Positions 1 through 9,856 of a DNA stretch of 64,000 nt are shown in pieces. Position numbers and translations under genes: made by a program. Below the pieces are notes generated by a model that was not told the DNA's origin, did not search any database, and saw only the letters and a list, made by a program, of their open reading frames with translations. How positions within the stretch are numbered: position 1 is the stretch's first letter; each line of letters starts with the position of its first letter. Source of the stretch: Spirochaetota bacterium (GTDB lineage: Bacteria > Spirochaetota > B62-G9 > DRHN01); the NCBI GenBank assembly GCA_016934265.1, contig JAFGTF010000070.1, positions 43,530 to 107,529 of the forward strand, in the 5' to 3' direction.

Positions 1-2
1 AG

Positions 3-65
3 GGATCGAGCCCGGACGAAACGCTTGCCGCCACTGAACGCGAGATAAACCTTCTGCTCAAGTGA
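3..65 (+). CDS. C-terminal end of an unidentified protein (partial)
   Basis: An open frame runs from the left edge to a TGA and encodes about 20 residues ending EREINLLLK. The amphipathic, charged ending looks like a real protein C-terminus, and the gene would be convergent with the patatin gene 17 bases further on. There is too little sequence to name a family. It could be a chance open frame. Confidence 0.4.
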   Translation, partial: GSSPDETLAATEREINLLLK

Positions 66-82
66 TACGACTCTCCCGCGGC

Positions 83-952
83 TTATCCGGCATTCCGGCG
101 CACTCTGCCTGCAACCGAATCGATTACCCGCATCGCCGCCTCCCTCCCTATCCTGTATCCCTCGTCGACCTTCCTGAAGCAGAGGGGACGTATTTCTCCG
201 CAGATCGGCGCTATCGAAACGTCCGCGCCGCATTCCGGATTCCGCCCCTCGCCCGGGCGGTAGCGGTGAATGATCCTGAGCGTGCTTCGCATCACTGCGG
301 GCAGCGATATTTTTCTCTCGAACGGTCTCTTCGAAGACGCTTTTTCTGCCGCTTTCTTTAAGAGCTCCGATTGAAGAGGATGTGCGTAGATATCCGATAG
401 AAGGGAGACATCGGAGGCGAGCACGAAACCGGCTCCTTTTTTCCTCGCTATGTCTGTCGCAACGCTGTCTACGATTCCGCCGTCCGTAAGGAGCCTGCCG
501 CCGATCCGTACCGGGGGGAAGAGGCCCGGGAAGGCGGAGGACGCACGAAGCGCCGTTGAAAGTCTCCCCCGTTCGAGCAGCACCGGCTCTTCGCGCTCGA
601 GGTCCGCGGCGAGTACGATCACCGGAATACCAAGATCCTCGATCCCTATGAGCCCCAACCCCTGCTCGAAGAGCCGCTGGACCTTCTCCCCGCTGAACAT
701 TCCCCTCCACGGGGCCCTGAAATCCAATAAAGACCACAACCTGAACCGCCGTGCGTAATCGAGCATCTCTTCGGTCGAATAGCCGGCGGCGAAGTATGCC
801 GCAACGATCGCACCGAAGCTCGCACCGACGATGAGGTCGATCCCGATCCCGTACTCCTCGAGAACCGAGAGAACACCGATATGCACAAGCCCGCGGGCCG
901 CCCCTCCGCTCAAAACGAGCCCGAAAAAGTCCTGCCCTACTCGGTCACTCAA
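83..952 (-). CDS. Patatin-like phospholipase (RssA/NTE type)
   Basis: Predicted serine lipid hydrolase with a Ser-Asp dyad, probably a cytoplasmic or peripheral membrane lipase/esterase. The N-terminus has the glycine-rich oxyanion loop LSGGAARGLVHIG, then the nucleophile elbow GASFG and the catalytic Asp in DGG, in the order of the patatin fold; about 290 residues is normal for bacterial members. I place the start at a TTG at 952 that overlaps the glmS stop codon, because the conserved domain begins about ten residues later; an in-frame ATG at 1012 lies deep inside glmS. The overlap suggests translational coupling with glmS. The natural substrate cannot be told. A second, diverged patatin lies at 34.2 kb. 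Confidence 0.88.
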   Translation of the reverse strand: MSDRVGQDFFGLVLSGGAARGLVHIGVLSVLEEYGIGIDLIVGASFGAIVAAYFAAGYSTEEMLDYARRFRLWSLLDFRAPWRGMFSGEKVQRLFEQGLGLIGIEDLGIPVIVLAADLEREEPVLLERGRLSTALRASSAFPGLFPPVRIGGRLLTDGGIVDSVATDIARKKGAGFVLASDVSLLSDIYAHPLQSELLKKAAEKASSKRPFERKISLPAVMRSTLRIIHRYRPGEGRNPECGADVSIAPICGEIRPLCFRKVDEGYRIGREAAMRVIDSVAGRVRRNAG

Positions 953-2771
953 CGGTGACGCTCTTCGCGAGGTTTCTCGGCTGGTCGACGTTGCACCCCC
1001 GTTTGACCGCAATATGGTATGCGAGCAGCTGAAGCGGGATGACGTTTACGATCGGCATGAGGCTTGGAATGAGCTCCGGCACCTCGATAACTTCGTCCGA
1101 AAGGTCCGCAATCATCGTATCCCCGCGCGTTACGATCGAGAGCACCCATCCCTTCCGTGCCTTGATCTCCGATATATTGCTCATGATCTTTTCGTACGTG
1201 AAATCCTTCGTTGCGACGACGATCACGGGCATGTCGTCGTCTATAAGCGCGATGGGTCCGTGTTTCATTTCGGCGGCCGGATACCCTTCCGCATGGACGT
1301 ACGATATCTCCTTGAGTTTGAGCGCCCCCTCGAGCGCGACGGGATAGTTGTATCCCCTGCCGAGGTAGAGGGCGTTCTTATGGCGGGACAGCCGGTCGGC
1401 GATCTCGCCTATCTTCCGGTCTTCGCGAAGTATTTTTCCGACGATACCGGGCAGGCGCATCGCTTCTTTGACGAGCTTTGTTCCCTCCTTTTTCGAGAGC
1501 CCCCGCATCCTTCCCAGCATCAGGGCGATCATGAACAGGACGAGAACCTGCGAGGTAAAGGCCTTTGTGGACGCGACCCCGATTTCCGGTCCCGCGTGTA
1601 TGTACACGCCGCCGTCGCTCTCCCGCGCGATCGTGCTCCCCACGACGTTGCAGATACCGAGCACGATGCCTCCCCTCTTTTTCGCCTCTCGCATTGCACC
1701 GAGCGTGTCCGCCGTCTCACCCGACTGGCTTATGACGAACATGATCTCGCCCTCCCGGACGATCGGGTTCCTGTACCGGAACTCGGATGCGTACTCGACC
1801 TCGCACGGAATTCCGGCAAGCTCCTCTATCAGGTATTCCCCGATGAGCGCGGAATGCCAGGAGGTGCCGCAGGACGTGATAATGAGCCGATCGGCCTTTT
1901 TCAGCTGCTCTGAGTAACCAAGCAGGCCGTCGAGCCGTGCGGTGCCCTCCTTCTCGTTGAGTCGCCCCCTTAAGGTGTCCCTAAGCGATTTCTCCTGCTC
2001 GAATATCTCCTTCAGCATGAAGTGATCGAATCCCCCCTTCTCGATCATGTCGAGACTCCAGGAGATCTGCTGTACCTTCTTCTTTACCTCTTCGTTGTTC
2101 GCCCTCGTCACCCGGTAGCCGTCACGCCTGACCTCGGCGATCTCCCCGTCCTCGAGGTAGATAATCTCGTTCGTATGCTTCAGCACCGCCGCCACATCCG
2201 ATGCGACGAAGAACTCGCCGTCGCCCTTGCCGATGATGAGGGGGCTTCCGCGCCGTGCGGTAAAGATCTTGTCAGGCTCCCGTTTCGATATGATCGCGAG
2301 GCCGTAGGTCCCCTCCACCTCCGCCAGCGCCGCGGAAATCGCTAAAAGAAGGCTTCCGTTGTAGTTCTCCTCGATGAGGTGGGCGATGACCTCGGTGTCC
2401 GTGTCGCTCACGAATCTGTGCCCCTTGCCTTCGAGGTACGTTTTCAGAGCGCTGAAATTCTCGATGATGCCGTTGTGAACGAGCGCCAGCTCTCCGCCGC
2501 AGTCGATATGCGGGTGGGCGTTTTTGTCGTTCGGTTCTCCGTGGGTCGCCCACCTCGTGTGCGCGATACCGACCGTGCTTTCGAAACGAGTTCCTGCGAT
2601 CTTCCCTTCCAGTGCGTCAACCTTGCCCTTTGTCTTTTCCAGGATGATCTCGCCCTTTTCGATGAGTGCCAGACCCGCGGAGTCATATCCCCTGTATTCC
2701 AGGCGCTTCAGGCCCTCGATCAGTATCGGCACCGAGCAGCCCTTTCCGATATAACCGACTATGCCGCACAT
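945..2771 (-). CDS. glmS: Glutamine--fructose-6-phosphate aminotransferase (isomerizing)
   Basis: Makes glucosamine-6-phosphate from fructose-6-phosphate and glutamine, the first step toward UDP-GlcNAc for peptidoglycan and lipid A; cytoplasmic. The protein starts MCGIVGYIG, so Cys2 is the N-terminal nucleophile of the class II glutaminase after Met removal. The glutaminase half (about 1-220) has RWATHGEPN, and two SIS isomerase domains follow (TSCGTSWHSA, SQSGETADT), ending in the typical KSVTVE tail. 608 residues is full length. A GAGG lies just before the ATG. A likely promoter sits about 140 bases upstream, and the patatin gene overlaps the 3' end. Confidence 0.97.
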   Translation of the reverse strand: MCGIVGYIGKGCSVPILIEGLKRLEYRGYDSAGLALIEKGEIILEKTKGKVDALEGKIAGTRFESTVGIAHTRWATHGEPNDKNAHPHIDCGGELALVHNGIIENFSALKTYLEGKGHRFVSDTDTEVIAHLIEENYNGSLLLAISAALAEVEGTYGLAIISKREPDKIFTARRGSPLIIGKGDGEFFVASDVAAVLKHTNEIIYLEDGEIAEVRRDGYRVTRANNEEVKKKVQQISWSLDMIEKGGFDHFMLKEIFEQEKSLRDTLRGRLNEKEGTARLDGLLGYSEQLKKADRLIITSCGTSWHSALIGEYLIEELAGIPCEVEYASEFRYRNPIVREGEIMFVISQSGETADTLGAMREAKKRGGIVLGICNVVGSTIARESDGGVYIHAGPEIGVASTKAFTSQVLVLFMIALMLGRMRGLSKKEGTKLVKEAMRLPGIVGKILREDRKIGEIADRLSRHKNALYLGRGYNYPVALEGALKLKEISYVHAEGYPAAEMKHGPIALIDDDMPVIVVATKDFTYEKIMSNISEIKARKGWVLSIVTRGDTMIADLSDEVIEVPELIPSLMPIVNVIPLQLLAYHIAVKRGCNVDQPRNLAKSVTVE

Positions 2772-2915
2772 ATCCGTACCTCGCTTGTTAGTAAATTGCT
2801 GAGACCGTTTTTGAAACGGCGCTATTTAAGTAACCCGGAGGGCGACAGCCTAGCAAGATATAATAAGAATATACCACTGCACCGACCGAATTTCATTCCG
2901 CCCTTTTCTTTTCTG

Positions 2916-2943
2916 ATTATATATCGGCACGGTCTAAGTGTAA
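2916..2943 (-). promoter_or_regulatory. Predicted sigma-70 promoter for glmS
   Basis: On the minus strand TTACAC (2943-2938) and TATAAT (2921-2916) are separated by 16 bases, reading toward glmS. This would give a leader of roughly 140 bases, which contains a small hairpin (CCGTTT/AAACGG near 2804-2819). I see no glmS ribozyme core in that leader. Confidence 0.5.
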
Positions 2944-2978
2944 CAGTACGGGTATCCGATGCGGTGCCGCCGCTTCTT

Positions 2979-3533
2979 TTATGCTTCGTTCGCCTCATCT
3001 TCCGGCCCCGGGACATCTGTACCGCCCCCGGGCGGCTGCTGCTCTTTGATGAGCCCTCTCGTGAGAAACGCCGCACCCACGATGAGAATCACCACAGCCG
3101 TTACTATACCGAATCGGTAACGCACGGAGTAGAGCGCCCAGATGACGATGGAGGCCCCAGTGGCGAGAAACGAAAGTAAAAGGGGAAATTTCTTTCCCTT
3201 TCCGTAGAAATAAACCGCGAGAAACCCCATCCCGGCGGCAAACAGAAAACCCGGCCAGATAACCTTGAAGTTGTCGAAGCTTGTGAAGGTGAGTATGAAA
3301 AGAGGCACGCTGCTGATTGCAAGAAATGTCGCCAGAAACATGAGGGCCGACCTGTCGGCCTTCTTCCTCGTGGAGAAGTAAAAGATAAAGAAAAACATCC
3401 CGACGAGGAGCACCAGCGAGGGCCAGAGCCTGCCGAAGCCCCCTTCGGTCTTTTTCAGGTTCAGATAGAGGAGCACGATACTTATCACGATGAGGATTAT
3501 TCCCATTATCTGCTGTTTTGCTTTGCGTTTCAT
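2979..3533 (-). CDS. Small polytopic membrane protein of unknown function
   Basis: 184 residues. An N-terminal helix (MGIILIVISIVLLYLNL) is followed by four or five further hydrophobic segments and a charged, Pro/Gly/Glu-rich cytoplasmic tail (PPGGGTDVPGPEDEANEA). The pattern of paired short helices with WPSLVLLVGM and WPGFLFAAGM resembles the two-helix repeats of LiaF-type transmembrane domains (DUF5668), but this is only a resemblance. GGAGG lies before the ATG. It follows the gene at 3549-5120 after 15 bases and may share its transcript. Confidence 0.7.
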   Translation of the reverse strand: MKRKAKQQIMGIILIVISIVLLYLNLKKTEGGFGRLWPSLVLLVGMFFFIFYFSTRKKADRSALMFLATFLAISSVPLFILTFTSFDNFKVIWPGFLFAAGMGFLAVYFYGKGKKFPLLLSFLATGASIVIWALYSVRYRFGIVTAVVILIVGAAFLTRGLIKEQQPPGGGTDVPGPEDEANEA

Positions 3534-3548
3534 GAAAAACCTCCGATT

Positions 3549-5120
3549 CTACGTTGTTTTCCCGGCAGACGATTCGTCCCGTGCCGCCTGCAGCGGTAGA
3601 TAGTGGCTCAATAGTTTCAGAAACCAGTATATGTCCTTATATGCGGCCGCCATATCCTCGATGAACTGCCGGTTCTTTCCCGCCCTGATCTTCCTGATAT
3701 TCGAGACGACCGACGGGGATTTCTGCTTGTAGTCTTCCACTATTTTTTTTATAGAGACCGCCAACTCCCTGAAGGAGACGATCCTTCCGTCGATGATGCT
3801 TTTGGCTTTCTCGTTGACTTCCTCAATATTGTTTATCAAAGCCCTTCTTGCACTCTGCTCTTTGGTCACGCTGTCGAGCAGACGCTTCATCAGCCTTCCC
3901 TTGTCTCCATCCATGTCGAGATCGCTGTCGAACGTTTCGATGAGCGAAAGGCTCTCTTTCAACGCATAGTAGCAGTTCGAAAGCTCGGTGAGTGTATGTT
4001 TATTAATGAAGATACCGCCGACAATGAGCTCGTTTATTATCTCGCTAATGGAAGGAACGTACTTGTCCGTCAAAAAAGCCTTGAGATAGTTCAACGGCTC
4101 GACCCACCGATACGGCGGAAGCTCGAACCGCTGGTATGTCTCGTTGTGTGATTTCCCGTAATTATTCACCCTTCCGTCCACGCTTCCGTCGAAAAGCCGG
4201 GATACGATCGTACCGACGGCCTCGTCCCTGAGCTTGCTCTCTAGCGAGCGCAGCACTCTGCCGACTTCGGAACGCCTTCGCTGAATGTAGTGCTGAAAAA
4301 TATCGATACTCCTTCGCTTTTCCACCGGCACGGGAGAGAGACTCTTTTTGATTGCACGGATGATGGTCTCGATGTAGTTGTTCCTCTGCAGGGTCGCTAT
4401 CGCCTTCCTGAGCTTCGGGTAGCTGCCGCCGCCCGGATCCGTCCCCGCTATACGGGCGAGCGCCTCCATTGCGATATCGAGCCCGGTGTCGGCGTCGAAC
4501 CTGAAGAGCGCGCGATGCAAACCGACGAGATCTTCGAGGAGGAGCGTCCCCTCCGCGGGAGAGAAGGAGGTTTTCGACTGGAAGTCCCCCTCGTCAAGCT
4601 TGAGGTCGAACTCGCGGAGGAGGGGGAAGAAATCGAAATACACGAACCGTGCAAAGCCGATGAGATTCGCATACGCCGTATTGATCTTCGATATCGTCTC
4701 CCTGTCCCACTGGTCCGAATACTCGTCGAGCATCTTCTCGACATAGGGAACGGTCTTCGGCATCCCGTGCGTTTCCGCGAGCTTCCTGATGGTATCAAAG
4801 CCGAGCTTCTCATGAATCGATGACGCCTCTTTCGTGTGAAACGTCAGTATGAAGGCCTCCTCGAACGAGGGGAGAAACCGCTTCCCCGAACCGTCGAGCG
4901 GAAGTTGCTGCCGCATGGGGTAAGAAAGCCTGTAGATCTCGTAGAGAAGCTTGGCGACGGCCGGCGATATGGTATCGTTCTTTATCTTATACAGCTCTAT
5001 CCGCGACGCGTTCAGCTCCCGCTTCAGGACGCGTAGCGTCCGTTTTTGCTGGGCCGACCCTTTCGTGAAAAGCCGGCTGAAAAAACCGCCCTCGTCGAGC
5101 TTGTGCGGGGAGGATTTCAT
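3549..5120 (-). CDS. DUF5312-like protein (spirochaete-type), unknown function
   Basis: A 523-residue, mostly helical, charged soluble protein with no signal peptide or membrane segment. Its layout (helical N-terminal third, a central region with PPYRWVEPLNYLKAFL, a long helical C-terminal part rich in Lys/Glu) recalls the large DUF5312 proteins I associate with spirochaetes. I recognise no catalytic motif. It is the first gene of a short minus-strand run with the small membrane protein. The family call is by overall resemblance only; a profile search would decide. If right, it is the best taxonomic hint in the left part of the window. Confidence 0.6.
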   Translation of the reverse strand: MKSSPHKLDEGGFFSRLFTKGSAQQKRTLRVLKRELNASRIELYKIKNDTISPAVAKLLYEIYRLSYPMRQQLPLDGSGKRFLPSFEEAFILTFHTKEASSIHEKLGFDTIRKLAETHGMPKTVPYVEKMLDEYSDQWDRETISKINTAYANLIGFARFVYFDFFPLLREFDLKLDEGDFQSKTSFSPAEGTLLLEDLVGLHRALFRFDADTGLDIAMEALARIAGTDPGGGSYPKLRKAIATLQRNNYIETIIRAIKKSLSPVPVEKRRSIDIFQHYIQRRRSEVGRVLRSLESKLRDEAVGTIVSRLFDGSVDGRVNNYGKSHNETYQRFELPPYRWVEPLNYLKAFLTDKYVPSISEIINELIVGGIFINKHTLTELSNCYYALKESLSLIETFDSDLDMDGDKGRLMKRLLDSVTKEQSARRALINNIEEVNEKAKSIIDGRIVSFRELAVSIKKIVEDYKQKSPSVVSNIRKIRAGKNRQFIEDMAAAYKDIYWFLKLLSHYLPLQAARDESSAGKTT

Positions 5121-5193
5121 TCCGCTATCCCTCTTGATGCGATTATCATTCTATTCTACGCGTTCTGTATAAAAAGTACACGTCTTTTCCATC

Positions 5194-5838
5194 TCAGCGG
5201 TCGGCCAGATCGACCATTACGAACAGCGAATCCGTTACGAAATAGGCATATCCCTTCCTCTTTTTCTCTCTCAGCGATACACGGAACACTTCCCCGTCCT
5301 TCAAACCGCAGGGTATCTCCACGGTAACGGGAACGGCCCGCGTCACGTGCCCCCTGTCCGCGCAGAGCGAGCAGCTTTTCCTGTTTCCGCCGCACAGCGG
5401 GCATATCACATGCGCCGGAACATCGATCCGGACGAAAGCCCCGCGCAAGAGCTCTGAACAAGAAAGACGCACGCGCACGTCGTACCCTTTCATCATCCGG
5501 CCGATATTCCGCCGTCGTGACGAGCACCGGCCGCCGTTTTTTACGCCCACTGCGGGTGAGAGCGCGATATCCTTGAGCGAGACCGCATAAAATATCCTGT
5601 CCTTCGGCAGCAGGAGACTCCCTGAAGCCCCCCTTAGTCTTTTGTTGTATTCCTTTCTTTTTTTGTCGTCTATAAGCGTCCGATACGCATCGACCATCCG
5701 GATGAAGTCGCCGTTGCCCTCCGATACGTCCGGGTGGTGTTTCTTCGCGAGACGGCAGAACGCCCGCCGTATCTCCTTTTTTTCGGCACCCTCTTTTATT
5801 TCCAAAAGCTCGTAGTAGTCGCCCATCCCTATTCCCAT
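5194..5838 (-). CDS. Short DnaJ-like J-domain co-chaperone
   Basis: Predicted Hsp70 co-chaperone. Residues 5-65 form a J domain with DYYELLEI, the obligatory HPD (KKHHPDVSE) and the helix IV region [15 protein letters not shown]. The middle part is not the usual Gly/Phe linker. From about residue 110 there is a segment like the client-binding beta domain of DnaJ, carrying one zinc site (CPLCGG and CSLCADRG) instead of the usual two. At 214 residues it is far shorter than DnaJ (about 370). Two in-frame ATGs are possible (5838, 5826); the longer form overlaps the end of guaA by ten bases, so the two are probably translated together. Confidence 0.85.
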   Translation of the reverse strand: MGIGMGDYYELLEIKEGAEKKEIRRAFCRLAKKHHPDVSEGNGDFIRMVDAYRTLIDDKKRKEYNKRLRGASGSLLLPKDRIFYAVSLKDIALSPAVGVKNGGRCSSRRRNIGRMMKGYDVRVRLSCSELLRGAFVRIDVPAHVICPLCGGNRKSCSLCADRGHVTRAVPVTVEIPCGLKDGEVFRVSLREKKRKGYAYFVTDSLFVMVDLADR

Positions 5839-7379
5839 TCGATCGTCGAGGGGGGTTTCGACGAGATATCATACACCACACGGTTTATACCCTTTACCTC
5901 GCCGATGATCCGGGACGATATCTTATCGAGAACCTCCGCCGGTATCCTGAACCAGTCCGCGGTCATACCGTCGACGGAGTGCACGGCCCTGATAACGCAT
6001 ACGTTCTCGTAGGTCCTCTCGTCCCCCATCACCCCCACGCTTCGCACCGGCAGGAGCACTGCGAAGGCCTGCCATATATCCCGGTAGAGTCCGGCGTTTC
6101 TGATCTCCTCTATTGCGATTGCGTCCGCCTCCTTGAGGATCGCGAGACGCTCCTTTGTCACCTCGTCGATGACGCGTATCGCGAGGCCCGGACCCGGAAA
6201 GGGGTGGCGCATGATAAGCCCTTCGGGAATATTCAAAAGCCTCCCCAGCTCCCTGACCTCGTCCTTGAACAGCTCCCGGAGCGGTTCTATGAGCTTCAGC
6301 CTCATCCGCTGCGGCAATCCTCCGACATTATGGTGGCTCTTGATTGTCGCGGAGGGACCGCAGTATGAAACGGATTCTATTACGTCGGGGTACAGAGTCC
6401 CCTGGGCGAGATACTCTATATCGCCGAGCGTTTTCGCCTGCTCCTCGAAAACCCTGATGAACTCCCTGCCTATCGTCTTTCGCTTCTTCTCCGGGTCGCG
6501 TACCCCTCTCAAACGCTTCAGAAAGCGTGTCGATGCGTCGACATAGATGAAATCGAAATCGAACCCGTTTTGAAAAGCCTTTGTTACCTCCTCCACCTCG
6601 TTCTTTCTCAAAAGGCCGTTGTTGATGAACACCGCCTTGGTGTCCCTGCCGATCGCCCTCCCCATGAGCGTCGCCACGACACTGGAATCGACGCCGCCGG
6701 ACATGGCGCATATCGCCTTCTTGTTTTTCACCGTTTCCCTGATAAATGCGGTTTCCCGCTCTATGAAAGAACCGACGTTCCAGTTGCATCCCGCGCCGCA
6801 GACGACCCTTAAAAAATTTTGCAGTATGGTTTTTCCGCGCTCCGTGTGGTGAACCTCCGGGTGAAACTGAACTCCGAAAATTCCGCCTGTTTTGTCGGAA
6901 ACAGCGGCGTAAGGGCTCGACTCGGTATGCGCGATCGCCCTGAATCCTTCGGGAAGCCTCTCCACACGGTCGCCGTGACTCATCCATACGGTGGTCTTGC
7001 CGTTCTTTCTGAAGCCCGAGAAGATCGCTCCCGTGCCTTCGACTGTCAAAACCGCCCTTCCGTACTCCCGCTCGTGCGACGGAAGCACCGTGCCTCCCAG
7101 AAGCTCGGTGATGACCTGGAGCCCGTAACATATGCCAAAGACCGGTATGCCGAGCGTGAGAATCGCGGGCTCCGGAAGCGGCGCATCGGTGGCGAATACC
7201 GACGCCGGACCCCCTGAGAGGATGATGCCCTTCGGGTTTTTTTTCCGCACCTCGTCCGGTGTAATGAAAAAAGGCACTATTTCCGAATATACGCCGAGCT
7301 CCCTCGTCTTCCGTGCGATGAGCTGCGTGTACTGCGACCCGAAATCCAGAATGACGACCCTATCGAACCCCTCGAACAT
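5829..7379 (-). CDS. guaA: GMP synthase (glutamine-hydrolysing)
   Basis: Converts XMP to GMP using ATP and glutamine; cytoplasmic, last step of guanine nucleotide synthesis. The start is ATG at 7379 ([19 protein letters not shown]); the open frame extends upstream without homology. The class I amidotransferase domain (1-195) has the nucleophile Cys in GICYGLQ and the His/Glu pair FHPEVHHTE. The ATP-pyrophosphatase domain has the P-loop [10 protein letters not shown], and the dimerisation domain has [13 protein letters not shown] and ends STIEWE. 516 residues is standard. Overlaps the J-domain gene downstream. Confidence 0.97.
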   Translation of the reverse strand: MFEGFDRVVILDFGSQYTQLIARKTRELGVYSEIVPFFITPDEVRKKNPKGIILSGGPASVFATDAPLPEPAILTLGIPVFGICYGLQVITELLGGTVLPSHEREYGRAVLTVEGTGAIFSGFRKNGKTTVWMSHGDRVERLPEGFRAIAHTESSPYAAVSDKTGGIFGVQFHPEVHHTERGKTILQNFLRVVCGAGCNWNVGSFIERETAFIRETVKNKKAICAMSGGVDSSVVATLMGRAIGRDTKAVFINNGLLRKNEVEEVTKAFQNGFDFDFIYVDASTRFLKRLRGVRDPEKKRKTIGREFIRVFEEQAKTLGDIEYLAQGTLYPDVIESVSYCGPSATIKSHHNVGGLPQRMRLKLIEPLRELFKDEVRELGRLLNIPEGLIMRHPFPGPGLAIRVIDEVTKERLAILKEADAIAIEEIRNAGLYRDIWQAFAVLLPVRSVGVMGDERTYENVCVIRAVHSVDGMTADWFRIPAEVLDKISSRIIGEVKGINRVVYDISSKPPSTIEWE

Positions 7380-7413
7380 CGTGCAACAACCCTTTGAAAT
7401 AACGGTGCGAACT

Positions 7414-7442
7414 GTTATAGTATAATACTGTACCAGGATCAA
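7414..7442 (-). promoter_or_regulatory. Predicted promoter for guaA
   Basis: On the minus strand TTGATC (7442-7437) and TATAAC (7419-7414) are spaced by 17 bases, with a predicted start about 28 bases before the guaA ATG. The same AT-rich patch contains TATAAT on the plus strand (7421-7426), so it may also serve the divergent radical SAM gene. Confidence 0.45.
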
Positions 7443-7466
7443 AAATTCACCTACATTTTTATCGTC

Positions 7467-8402
7467 ATGGAGCCATCCTACTACAAGCGGTTCTCCCGCT
7501 TCTTGAAAGAACGGTTCGGCGGCCCGGTATACAGGGTATGTATTGACGCCGGTCTCACCTGCCCGAACCGGGACGGGACGCTCGGCTACGGCGGATGCGC
7601 GTACTGCACGCCGGGGGGATCCTGGAGGAAACCGGAGACGGATTCCGTCACTGGGCAGGTCAGGCTCGAAAAAGAGCGCGTTCGACGGCGGTACGGCGCG
7701 CGGAAGTTCATCGCCTATTTCCAGGCGCACACGAACACGTACGCGCCGGTCGACATGCTGCGGCGGCTGTACGACGCCGCCCTCACGGAAAACGACATTG
7801 TGGGCCTCGTCGTCGGCACCCGTCCCGACTGCATAGACGAAGAACGGCTCGAGCTTCTGGCCTCATACAGAGAACGGGGCATGTACGTTCTCATAGAGTA
7901 CGGTCTGCAGTCGGCACACGACAGAACGCTCGAGCTCATAGAGAGGGGACACGACTCGAAAACCTTCCATGACGCGGTACAAAAAACAAAAGGGTACGGC
8001 ATCGACGTGGGGGCGCACGTCATCATCGGACTGCCGAATGAAGAAGCTGCGGATATCAGAGAAACCGCCGACTTCCTCTCCCTGCTGCCGATCGATCTTC
8101 TGAAGATACACAACCTCAACATCGTTTCCGGAACGAAAATGGCCCGATGGTACCGTGAGGGTGCCGTATCGCCGCTTTTACTCGAGGAATACGCGGAACT
8201 TGTGGTCGATTTCCTCGAACGGACCCGGCCGGAAGTCTGTATCGACCGGCTCGTCGCCGAATCCGACCCGGCGCTGCTCATCGCGCCGAGATGGCCCCTG
8301 AATAAACAGCGTGCGATCAGGGCGATTAACGAATGTTTTTCCAGAAGAGATAGTTACCAGGGCAAATGCCGTCAAGGCATCGGGACGCGTCCGGTTTCCT
8401 AA
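7467..8402 (+). CDS. Radical SAM protein, TIGR01212/YhcC family
   Basis: 311 residues with the family's unusual cluster motif: the Cys of CPNRDGT is followed 14 residues later by CAYC ([12 protein letters not shown]), which would bind a 4Fe-4S cluster and SAM. Later blocks also fit ([64 protein letters not shown]). The family is widespread and its substrate is not established. No good ribosome site precedes the ATG. Divergent from guaA; followed by a gene of unknown role 13 bases downstream. Confidence 0.92.
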   Translation: MEPSYYKRFSRFLKERFGGPVYRVCIDAGLTCPNRDGTLGYGGCAYCTPGGSWRKPETDSVTGQVRLEKERVRRRYGARKFIAYFQAHTNTYAPVDMLRRLYDAALTENDIVGLVVGTRPDCIDEERLELLASYRERGMYVLIEYGLQSAHDRTLELIERGHDSKTFHDAVQKTKGYGIDVGAHVIIGLPNEEAADIRETADFLSLLPIDLLKIHNLNIVSGTKMARWYREGAVSPLLLEEYAELVVDFLERTRPEVCIDRLVAESDPALLIAPRWPLNKQRAIRAINECFSRRDSYQGKCRQGIGTRPVS

Positions 8403-8414
8403 AAGGAGGAGACG

Positions 8415-9236
8415 TTGAGGATACAGTGCCTGTACCGTGATTTCTTTCTCTTTCTCAAGATGATGAACCTCGAGAAGGACCACTGGAGAACGTTCAGGCG
8501 ACTGTATTACGACCGGCACGAAGAGTTCCTCTCTTCCGCCCTGCGACAATGCGGGGATATGACCCTCAAAAGCCTGAAGAAGCGGATAACGTCCATCCAA
8601 AAGAGGCACTATCAAAAGCTCGAAGCGCTCATCAAGGTATACGACATAGAGGATCACACAAAGGAGATCGTGCAAAGATGCAAGGACCTTTTACACTACC
8701 AGGCTTCCTGCAACCTCTTCATCTTCGTCGGGTTCGGCGGTCCCGCCTCCTTCGTGATGCAATATAAGACAAAACCGGTGATCTGCATCGATCTCGAGCG
8801 CGTACCCGGGGAAACGGGCGACTTCCGATACTATCCCGTGCTCCTGAGCCACCTCTTCTGCCGGTATATCCAGGAGGTCCGTACGAAGGAGGCGGCAAAG
8901 ACGCCGCTTCGCAGGCTAATATCGAGCGGCATCTCGGTGCACTTCTCGAGGCAAGCGTATCCCGGGTATGATGACCGTATCTATCTCTTTCTTCCCGAGG
9001 AAGCCCGTACGTGGCTCGACGAACACCACGAAGATGTCTATTCTGCGGTGATGAAGGGTGGACGCGACGCCGATCTCTTCGCGTACGGTCCGAAAAAGAA
9101 GCCGGGCCGGGCAGCGCCGTATCTCGGTTACAAAATAGTGGGTGACTATGTGAGGGAGACCGGCGAGCAGTCCACCTCCCTGCTTATCGAGCAGGCGGAA
9201 CGAATCGAAGAGGCCGCTGTCTTCACGATTCGATGA
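8415..9236 (+). CDS. Unknown protein, possible degenerate gluzincin-like fold
   Basis: 273 residues, soluble, no signal peptide. I set the start at a TTG (8415) because an excellent AAGGAGG sits five bases before it. Residues 1-80 are a charged helical region. The second half has LLSHLFCRYIQE where a zinc protease of the DUF2268/DUF5700 type would carry HExxH, and it later has PYLGYKIVGDYV, like the downstream glycine motif of those families. The second metal His is missing, so any such domain would be catalytically dead. This is a tentative fold guess, not a family assignment. It probably shares a transcript with the radical SAM gene. Confidence 0.55.
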   Translation: MRIQCLYRDFFLFLKMMNLEKDHWRTFRRLYYDRHEEFLSSALRQCGDMTLKSLKKRITSIQKRHYQKLEALIKVYDIEDHTKEIVQRCKDLLHYQASCNLFIFVGFGGPASFVMQYKTKPVICIDLERVPGETGDFRYYPVLLSHLFCRYIQEVRTKEAAKTPLRRLISSGISVHFSRQAYPGYDDRIYLFLPEEARTWLDEHHEDVYSAVMKGGRDADLFAYGPKKKPGRAAPYLGYKIVGDYVRETGEQSTSLLIEQAERIEEAAVFTIR

Positions 9237-9312
9237 GAGGGGCGTCTTTCCCGTTGCCGGAAGCAATAATATATTAATATATTATTATATTATAATATTT
9301 CTGGAGCACACG

Positions 9313-9837
9313 ATGAAAAGGATACTACCGGTACTCATGCTTTTTTTGCTTCTTCCGGTTTTCCCGCATGCGGCGGATCGCACGCTGTTCGACAGGATCG
9401 GCGTAACGAAGCTGGATCGGGATATCAAGGCAGTCGAATTCACCGTAGAATCCCTCGACGGCAAAAAAACCAGCCTCGGTGATTTCAAAGGAAAGGTGAT
9501 ATTTCTGAACTTCTGGGCGACCTGGTGCGGGCCGTGTAAATCGGAGGTGGAAGAGATCGACCGGCTGTATGAGACGCTGAAAGACGAGGCGTTTACCGTG
9601 ATGGCCCTCGATATACAGGAGAGCAAAAAAAAGGTACGGAATTTCATGAAAAAAAACGGCATCGGATTTCCGGTCTACCTCGATGAGAGAGGCGAGATCG
9701 CCGGCGAATACGGGGTGAACGGAATACCGACGACCTATATCATCGGCCCGGACGGCAGGGTGGCGGGGTGGGCGGTCGGCCCCCGCGAGTGGGGAGGCGA
9801 GGATTCGGTGGCGCTTATGAGAGCGCTGATGAAATAA
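9313..9837 (+). CDS. TlpA/ResA-like thioredoxin-fold protein, exported
   Basis: An N-terminal signal sequence (MKRILPVLMLFLLLPVFPHAA) leads to a redoxin domain with FLNFWATWCGPCKSEVEE (CxxC active site), the family's insertion region, and the cis-Pro loop GIPTTYIIGPDG. 174 residues is typical of periplasmic TlpA/ResA thiol-disulfide oxidoreductases, which reduce disulfides in cytochrome or other envelope proteins. The partner is not evident nearby. TGGAG precedes the ATG, and an AT-rich palindromic stretch (TATTAATATATTATTATATTATAATA) lies just upstream and may be the promoter. Confidence 0.9.
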   Translation: MKRILPVLMLFLLLPVFPHAADRTLFDRIGVTKLDRDIKAVEFTVESLDGKKTSLGDFKGKVIFLNFWATWCGPCKSEVEEIDRLYETLKDEAFTVMALDIQESKKKVRNFMKKNGIGFPVYLDERGEIAGEYGVNGIPTTYIIGPDGRVAGWAVGPREWGGEDSVALMRALMK

Positions 9838-9856
9838 AGTATCGTACAGGCGCGAT

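Noticed and set aside
831..1913. A 360-codon plus-strand open frame
   Set aside because: It lies opposite glmS and the patatin gene, both with full family motifs; its translation is arginine-rich with no domain.
2772..2910. glmS ribozyme in the leader
   Set aside because: The leader is too short and I see none of the conserved core; only a small hairpin is present.
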